Positions 1-3,920 of a DNA stretch of 7,242 bases are shown here, piece after piece. The DNA is taken from contig CALFSR010000003.1 of NCBI GenBank assembly GCA_937916565.1, forward strand, positions 1 through 7,242, in the 5' to 3' direction. The DNA comes from an uncultured Bacillota bacterium. GTDB taxonomy: Bacteria; Bacillota; Limnochordia; Limnochordales; ZCTH02-B6. Both the position numbers and the translations under genes were made by a program. Under the pieces are notes generated by a model that made no database searches, was not told the origin of the DNA, and saw only the letters and a program-made list of their open reading frames with translations. Within the stretch, counting starts at the first letter, position 1, and every line of letters starts with the position of its first letter.

Positions 1-304
1 TCATGGGCTCCTGGAAGATCATGGAGATCTCGTTGCCCCGGATGCGGCGCATCTCGGCCGGCGACTTCTTGAGGAGGTCCTCCCCCTCAAACAGGATCTC
101 GCCGCCCAGGATCCGGCCCGGCGGGCTCGGGATGAGGCGCATGATGGACAGCGACGTGACGCTTTTGCCGCTGCCCGACTCGCCCACGATTCCCAAGGTG
201 GCGCCCCGTTCCAGGTCAAAGCTGATACCGTCGACTGCGGGAACGAGGCCGTCTTCGCTCTGGAAGTACGTCTTTAGGTTCCGTACGGACAACAGGGGGG
301 CCAC
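1..304 (-). CDS. ABC transporter ATP-binding protein, oligopeptide/dipeptide (OppD/DppD) type, N-terminal part only
   Basis: This is the first 101 codons of an ATPase subunit that would energise uptake of peptides, nickel or related solutes through a membrane permease pair. The visible part has the usual start of the family (LLSVRNLKTYF), a Walker A motif GESGSGKS at residues 41-48, and the Q-loop IFQEPM at residues 96-101, where the window ends. The IFQEPM form and the spacing of about 50 residues between Walker A and Q-loop are typical of OppD/DppD. The signature motif, Walker B and the C-terminal oligopeptide-binding extension lie outside the window. The GTG start is chosen because AAGGAGGG (318-311) sits 6 bases upstream and the translated family N-terminus begins there. 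It lies 70 bases downstream of the nicotinate phosphoribosyltransferase gene on the same strand. The substrate cannot be assigned; a permease and binding-protein gene would be expected beyond the left edge. Confidence 0.9.
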   Translation of the reverse strand, partial: MAPLLSVRNLKTYFQSEDGLVPAVDGISFDLERGATLGIVGESGSGKSVTSLSIMRLIPSPPGRILGGEILFEGEDLLKKSPAEMRRIRGNEISMIFQEPM

Positions 305-374
305 CGGCGTCCCTCCTTCAGGCTATATCAGGAAGAGTTCTCGCCGATGGACGCGACTCCTCCCAAACGCCCCT

Positions 375-1412
375 CTACAGGATGCGCACAAGTCCGGGCG
401 CAGGTGTCGGTCCCGGGATACGGCCGCGCTTGGCCACCGGCTTGCCGTCAATTTCTTTGAGATCCATCGTCATGTCGATGGGCGCGGCGGCGGAAATGTA
501 GCTGCCCACGCCGAACGCGTCGGCCCCGGCCGCGGCCAGCTCCTGAATGCGCTCGGGATTCAGCCCGCCCGAAACCAAGATCTGCACGTGCCGGAAACCA
601 GCCCGATCGAGCCGGGCGCGCACCTCGGCCACCAGCCCCGCCGTCACCCCGCCCCGCTCGCCCGGCGTGTCCAGGCGCACGCCCTGCAGCCGCTCGCCGA
701 GCGCCCGGGCCACCCGCAGGCTCTCCTCCGCTTCATCCTTAAACGTGTCCACAAGCACCGTGCGGGGGGAATCCGGCGGCATGACGGCGTCGTACGCGAG
801 GGCTCCCTCCACCGTGTCGCCGATGATGAGAAGCATGGCGTGGGGCATCGTTCCCACGGGCTCGCGGCCAAGCAGCTTGGCCCCCAGCACGCACGCGGCC
901 CCATCGGCGCCGCCCACCAGCGCTGCCCGCTCCATGACCGGTGCGACGGCCGGGTGTACGTGGCGGGCGCCAAAGCAGATGACGGGCTTGCCCCCGGCCG
1001 CCTGCTTGGCCCGGCGGGCGGCGGTGGCCCAACCCGTGGCGCTGGCCAACATCCCAAGCAGGGCGGTTTCGTAGACGCCGAAGCGCCCGTAGGGACCGAT
1101 AATGCGCATGACGACATCCTTCGGCCCAAACTCCGCGCCCTCGGGCAACGCCCACACTTCGACCCCCAGGTCTTTGAGGAGGTGCCGGCATTCCTCCACG
1201 CCGCACAGCACGCCGCCTTGCCGGGGGAATATCTCCGCCACCACGGGCTTGTCCTCAAGCCCTAAGTGGCGCAGTATCTCCATGGTCTTGATGAAGTAAA
1301 TGTCGGTCGTGGCAGCAGCGGCGATCTCCTCATGGGTCGCCGAGTGAAACCGGCTTGCTCCGTCGACCGCCCAGTTCTTCACATCCTCCAGCGTCCACAG
1401 TCTCCAGCCCAC
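375..1412 (-). CDS. pncB: Nicotinate phosphoribosyltransferase (short, archaeal/Bacillota-type)
   Basis: This cytoplasmic enzyme joins nicotinate to PRPP with ATP hydrolysis, giving nicotinate mononucleotide for NAD salvage. The 345-residue product has the family marks in order: TTDIYF (35-40) near the N-terminus, ETALLG (115-120), GARHVHP (148-154), GTMPHA (187-192, whose His is the candidate phosphorylated histidine), VDTFKDE (221-227), RLDTPGE (246-252), VSGGLN (280-285) and GVGSYI (301-306). The last two form the phosphate-binding end of the type II phosphoribosyltransferase barrel. It is shorter than the PncB of about 400-490 residues found in many bacteria and resembles the compact form known from archaea such as Thermoplasma. 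Quinolinate phosphoribosyltransferase (NadC) shares the fold, but the GTMPHA segment and the TTDIYF start favour PncB. The start is GTG, with AGGGAG (1426-1421) 8 bases upstream. It starts 28 bases after the transglycosylase stop, which suggests co-transcription. No other NAD gene is adjacent. Confidence 0.9.
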   Translation of the reverse strand: MGWRLWTLEDVKNWAVDGASRFHSATHEEIAAAATTDIYFIKTMEILRHLGLEDKPVVAEIFPRQGGVLCGVEECRHLLKDLGVEVWALPEGAEFGPKDVVMRIIGPYGRFGVYETALLGMLASATGWATAARRAKQAAGGKPVICFGARHVHPAVAPVMERAALVGGADGAACVLGAKLLGREPVGTMPHAMLLIIGDTVEGALAYDAVMPPDSPRTVLVDTFKDEAEESLRVARALGERLQGVRLDTPGERGGVTAGLVAEVRARLDRAGFRHVQILVSGGLNPERIQELAAAGADAFGVGSYISAAAPIDMTMDLKEIDGKPVAKRGRIPGPTPAPGLVRIL

Positions 1413-1440
1413 GACGGGCCCTCCCTTTGGAAAATCGCTT

Positions 1441-2037
1441 CTACATTCGGTTCAACTCGGGTGAAACCTGCTCGAAGGAGCCGTCGTAGAGCCAACGGTA
1501 CGCGTCCAAGGTCGAGAGCACCCGCCGGACATGGTTGCGGGTTTCAGGAAACGGTATGTCGTCGAGGGATTCGGCCTGGCCGTTCCACCGCCCCTGGGCG
1601 AGCCACTCCTGCACCCGGGTCCGCCCCGCGTTGTAGGCCGCCAGCGCTATGGCAGGCTCGCCGCCGAACTGATCAAGAAGCGCCCGAAGGTACCACGCCC
1701 CCATGCGCAAGTTGATCTCGGGATCAAAGAGCCAGTCGGGGTTAAAGGCGTCCCAACCCAGCTGACTAGCGATCCACTGGCCGGTGTCGGGCATGACCTG
1801 CAACAGGCCCCGAGCGCCCCGGGGGGAAACCGCTTGCGGGTTAAAGCGGCTCTCGACGCGCGCCAGGGCCGCGATCAGGAACGGATCCAGATTGTGAGCG
1901 CCGGCCGCGGCTGCCATCTCACGCGCATAGGGAATTGGAAAGAGACGGCGCAACACGGGCTTCCCGGCGGCCGCCGCCAGCAGCACCACCACCAGAGCCA
2001 GCCATAAGAGCCGGCTGGCGCTGCCTCGATTAGACAA
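1441..2037 (-). CDS. Membrane-anchored lytic transglycosylase (SLT/goose-lysozyme-like domain)
   Basis: This enzyme is expected to cleave the MurNAc-GlcNAc bond of peptidoglycan with formation of 1,6-anhydro-MurNAc, outside the membrane. From the chosen TTG start the protein has 198 residues: a short basic N-terminus, one hydrophobic segment (about 10-25) acting as signal anchor, then an SLT domain. Catalytic Glu62 lies in ARVESRFNP, followed by SPRGARGLLQVMP (71-83) and AAYNAGR (133-139), the standard SLT motifs I-III. The open frame continues 50 codons further upstream (to 2187), but that stretch lies inside mgsA, is Pro/Ser/Cys-rich and unlike any signal peptide. The TTG at 2037 has GGGGAGGG 9 bases upstream and puts the anchor at the N-terminus. 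The gene starts 40 bases after mgsA and ends 28 bases before pncB. The size and domain plan resemble the single-domain transglycosylases that follow coaE in many Bacillota (YjbJ/SltB-like in style); a specific symbol is not justified. Confidence 0.88.
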   Translation of the reverse strand: MSNRGSASRLLWLALVVVLLAAAAGKPVLRRLFPIPYAREMAAAAGAHNLDPFLIAALARVESRFNPQAVSPRGARGLLQVMPDTGQWIASQLGWDAFNPDWLFDPEINLRMGAWYLRALLDQFGGEPAIALAAYNAGRTRVQEWLAQGRWNGQAESLDDIPFPETRNHVRRVLSTLDAYRWLYDGSFEQVSPELNRM

Positions 2038-2046
2038 AGGAGCGCA

Positions 2047-2054
2047 CCCTCCCC
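2047..2054 (-). promoter_or_regulatory. Ribosome binding site that fixes the TTG start of the lytic transglycosylase
   Basis: On the minus strand this reads GGGGAGGG, 9 bases before the TTG at 2037-2035. It lies in the gap between the mgsA stop and the transglycosylase anchor sequence. A GTG just 3' of it (in GGGAGGGTGCGC) is in another frame and runs into a TAA within a few codons, so it is not the start. Confidence 0.7.
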
Positions 2055-2077
2055 GGGGCTGCCATCCTGGCGTCAGA

Positions 2078-2452
2078 TTATTCTCCCGCGAGGGAGGCGA
2101 TGATGAGCTCGGCGGTGGCAAGATTGGTGGCCAGCGGCACGTTGTGCACGTCGCACACCCTAAGCAGAGCGGTGATGTCGGGCTCATGGGGCTGAGCCGT
2201 CAGGGGGTCCCGCAAAAACAGAACGGCGTCCACCTGCCCGGCCGCAACCCGGGCGCCGATCTGCTGGTCACCGCCGTACGGCCCCGACAGCATGCGCTCG
2301 ATGGCCAATCCCGTCGCCTCCGCGATCACCTTGCCCGTCGTGCCCGTGGCGATGAGCCGGAACTTGGCCAAAAGATCCCGGCGGCGACGGGCGAACTCAA
2401 CCATGTCGTCCTTCTTCCGGTCGTGGGCGATCAACGCGACGGTGCGCACCAC
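2078..2452 (-). CDS. mgsA: Methylglyoxal synthase
   Basis: This cytoplasmic enzyme converts dihydroxyacetone phosphate to methylglyoxal and phosphate, a bypass of lower glycolysis that releases phosphate when sugar phosphates build up. The 124-residue product is full length for the family. Recognisable parts are LIAHDRKKDDM (7-17, His10), ATGTTG (35-40, phosphate binding), SGPYGGDQQIG (56-66, Asp62), FLRDPL (79-84, Asp82) and PHEPDI (88-93, His89, Asp92). These match the Escherichia coli active-site residues His19, Asp71, Asp91, His98 and Asp101 with a constant offset of 9, so the enzyme should be active. Start: two GTG codons stand in tandem (2452 and 2449). The first is taken because GGGAGGA (2467-2461) lies 8 bases upstream. 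Its first 56 bases overlap the 3' end of coaE, so translation of the two is probably coupled. The family is usually controlled by phosphate inhibition of the enzyme; no transcriptional control is visible here. Confidence 0.95.
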   Translation of the reverse strand: MVRTVALIAHDRKKDDMVEFARRRRDLLAKFRLIATGTTGKVIAEATGLAIERMLSGPYGGDQQIGARVAAGQVDAVLFLRDPLTAQPHEPDITALLRVCDVHNVPLATNLATAELIIASLAGE

Positions 2453-3059
2453 AAGTCAACTCCTCCCACACTTGCCGCACCTGTTCGCGGGTGCGGGCGA
2501 GATCGTGCCTGTTGTCAACGACGTAGTCCGCGAGGCGGGCTTTCTCGTCCAGAGGCATCTGCGCGGCGAGCCGCGCCTCCGCCTGCTCCCGGCTTAGACC
2601 GTCCCGGCGCATGAGGCGCCCAAGCTGCTGCTCCCGCTCCACGTAGACGACGACGGTGACGTCCACGAGGTCCCGGCTGGCCGGGCTCTCAAACAGCAGC
2701 GGGATTTCCGCGACCACCGGGCGGCCGGCCGCGGACGCCGCCGAGATCTGCTCCCGCATGCGTGCCCGAATGCGCGGGTGCAGAATCGCCTCGAGCTGCC
2801 GGAGCCGCTTTGGGTCGGCGAAGACGATCTCGCCGAGGCGGCGCCGGTCGAGCCGCCCGTCGGGCAAGAGCACCCCGGGGCCAAAGGCGGAGCGAATCTC
2901 CTCCAGAGCCGGCTCGCCGGGCTCCACCACGTCGCGGGCGATCTGGTCCGCGCTCACGACCGCGGCGCCGAGCTCTGCGAACATGGCGGCCACCGTCGAC
3001 TTGCCGCTGGCGATGCCGCCCGTCAAGCCGATGACGATGCCCCGCACACCTTCGCCCAT
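2397..3059 (-). CDS. coaE: Dephospho-CoA kinase
   Basis: This enzyme performs the last step of coenzyme A synthesis: ATP-dependent phosphorylation of the ribose 3'-hydroxyl of dephospho-CoA, in the cytoplasm. The 220-residue protein begins with the P-loop GLTGGIASGKST (11-22), then SADQIAR (37-42, Asp38 of the substrate site), the HPRIR segment (94-98), AEIPLLFE (117-124), and the lid/adenine-binding part with RRDG (151-154) followed by LSREQAEARLAAQMP. VVDN (180-183) closes the core. The ATG start at 3059 has only a G-tract (AGGGGGGG, 3074-3067) 7 bases upstream; a GTG four codons in is a less likely alternative. The core ends near WEEL (198-201), and 19 polar residues follow, encoded by DNA that also encodes the start of mgsA. 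That tail is probably dispensable. The gene starts 36 bases after mutM. The order polA-mutM-coaE is common in Bacillota. Confidence 0.96.
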   Translation of the reverse strand: MGEGVRGIVIGLTGGIASGKSTVAAMFAELGAAVVSADQIARDVVEPGEPALEEIRSAFGPGVLLPDGRLDRRRLGEIVFADPKRLRQLEAILHPRIRARMREQISAASAAGRPVVAEIPLLFESPASRDLVDVTVVVYVEREQQLGRLMRRDGLSREQAEARLAAQMPLDEKARLADYVVDNRHDLARTREQVRQVWEELTCGAHRRVDRPRPEEGRHG

Positions 3060-3095
3060 CGCGGTTCCCCCCCTGAGCCTGTGCTCCCCGGCTCC

Positions 3096-3920
3096 CTACC
3101 TCTGGCACCGCGGGCAGGAGTGCGTCCCACGGCCTGCCAGCTTACGGCGGGCGATGGCCGCTCCGCAGCGCTGGCACGGCTGTCCGGCCCGCCCGTAGAC
3201 GTGGAGAAAGTCTTGAAACCTTCCCGGTGTACACTCCCCGTTGACGTAATCCCGGACCGTCGTACCGCCCTTGGACAGCGCGTCCTCGAGCACCGCCCTG
3301 ATGGCCCCGTGCAGCCGCTCGATCTCCGCGGCCGTGAGAGAGCCGGCGGGCCGGGCGGGATCAACGCCGGCCCGGAACAACGCTTCGTCCGCGTAGATGT
3401 TGCCGACGCCGGCGATGCGGCGCTGATCGAGCAACAGCGCCTTGATGGGCGTCCGCCGGCCGAAAGCCAGCTGCGCGAGGGCTTCCGGCGTAAACGAGTC
3501 GGACAACGGTTCGACGCCCATGCCCACCAGGCCCGGGGGCGGTGCGCCGGCGCCCTCGGCCACGTAATGCCACGTGCCAAACGTCCGCTGGTCGCTAAAG
3601 CGCAGCTCCCCGCCGCCCGCGAACGTGATCACGGCACGAGTGTAGGGACCGCCGCGCTCACGACCGTCTGAGAGGGTAAGCCGCCCCGTCATGCGCAGGT
3701 GAACGATGAGCGTCGCCCCGTCATCGAGCTTGAGCAAAAGGAACTTGCCCCGCCGCTCGACCGCCGTGAACCGCCGGCCCAGCAGCCGCCGAGCCAGCTC
3801 CTCTGGGCCTACGCCGTGGAGCATCCGGGGGAGGAGCACCCGCACGCCGGCGATGGGCCGCCCGGGCAGAGCCGCCGCGAGCTGCCGGCGGACGGTCTCG
3901 ACTTCCGGCAGCTCAGGCAC
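3096..3920 (-). CDS. mutM: Formamidopyrimidine-DNA glycosylase / AP lyase (Fpg)
   Basis: This enzyme removes oxidised purines (8-oxoguanine, formamidopyrimidines) from DNA and nicks the resulting abasic site by beta,delta-elimination. The 274-residue protein carries the complete catalytic N-terminus PELPEVE (Pro2 nucleophile after Met removal, Glu3, Glu6), Lys59 in RRGKF, and HLRMTG (74-79). The residues that fill the gap left by the flipped base, Met77, Arg112 and Phe114 (in QRTFG), correspond to Escherichia coli Met73, Arg108 and Phe110. GVGNIYADE (171-179) is the helix-two-turn-helix, and a full C-terminal zinc finger has Cys249, Cys252, Cys269 and Cys272. It is MutM rather than Nei because of PELPEVE and the gap-filling triad. 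The start is GTG, with GGAGGA (3934-3929) 8 bases upstream and inside polA. Its first 8 bases overlap the polA stop (GTGCCTGA), a classic coupling arrangement that places the glycosylase under the polymerase promoter. Confidence 0.97.
   Translation of the reverse strand: MPELPEVETVRRQLAAALPGRPIAGVRVLLPRMLHGVGPEELARRLLGRRFTAVERRGKFLLLKLDDGATLIVHLRMTGRLTLSDGRERGGPYTRAVITFAGGGELRFSDQRTFGTWHYVAEGAGAPPPGLVGMGVEPLSDSFTPEALAQLAFGRRTPIKALLLDQRRIAGVGNIYADEALFRAGVDPARPAGSLTAAEIERLHGAIRAVLEDALSKGGTTVRDYVNGECTPGRFQDFLHVYGRAGQPCQRCGAAIARRKLAGRGTHSCPRCQR

Noticed and set aside
305..374. TGATATAGC in the gap before the ABC ATPase (minus strand), considered as an extended -10 promoter.
   Set aside because: There is no -35 at suitable spacing, the hexamer TATAGC is weak, and initiation would fall within or next to the ribosome binding site. 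The gap shows nothing else except that site.
3..1265. A 420-codon open frame on the plus strand opposite pncB and the ABC ATPase.
   Set aside because: It is the antisense shadow of two clear minus-strand genes in GC-rich DNA. Its translation is Arg/Pro/Gly/His-rich without domains, and it begins without a ribosome binding site in the window.
2038..2187. A 50-codon upstream extension of the lytic transglycosylase frame to an earlier start at 2187.
   Set aside because: The extension lies within mgsA, is Pro/Ser/Cys-rich and would put the membrane anchor internally. The TTG at 2037 has a good ribosome binding site and gives a normal signal-anchor N-terminus.
2454..2459. TTGACT on the minus strand just before mgsA, considered as a -35 box.
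   Set aside because: It lies directly against the mgsA start codon, and no -10-like hexamer follows 16-18 bases downstream. It is most likely chance.
3075..3094. Inverted repeat GAGCC/GGCTC between mutM and coaE, considered as a terminator.
   Set aside because: The stem is only 5 bases with a 10-base loop, and on the minus strand it is followed by a G-run rather than a T-run. An intrinsic terminator is not supported.
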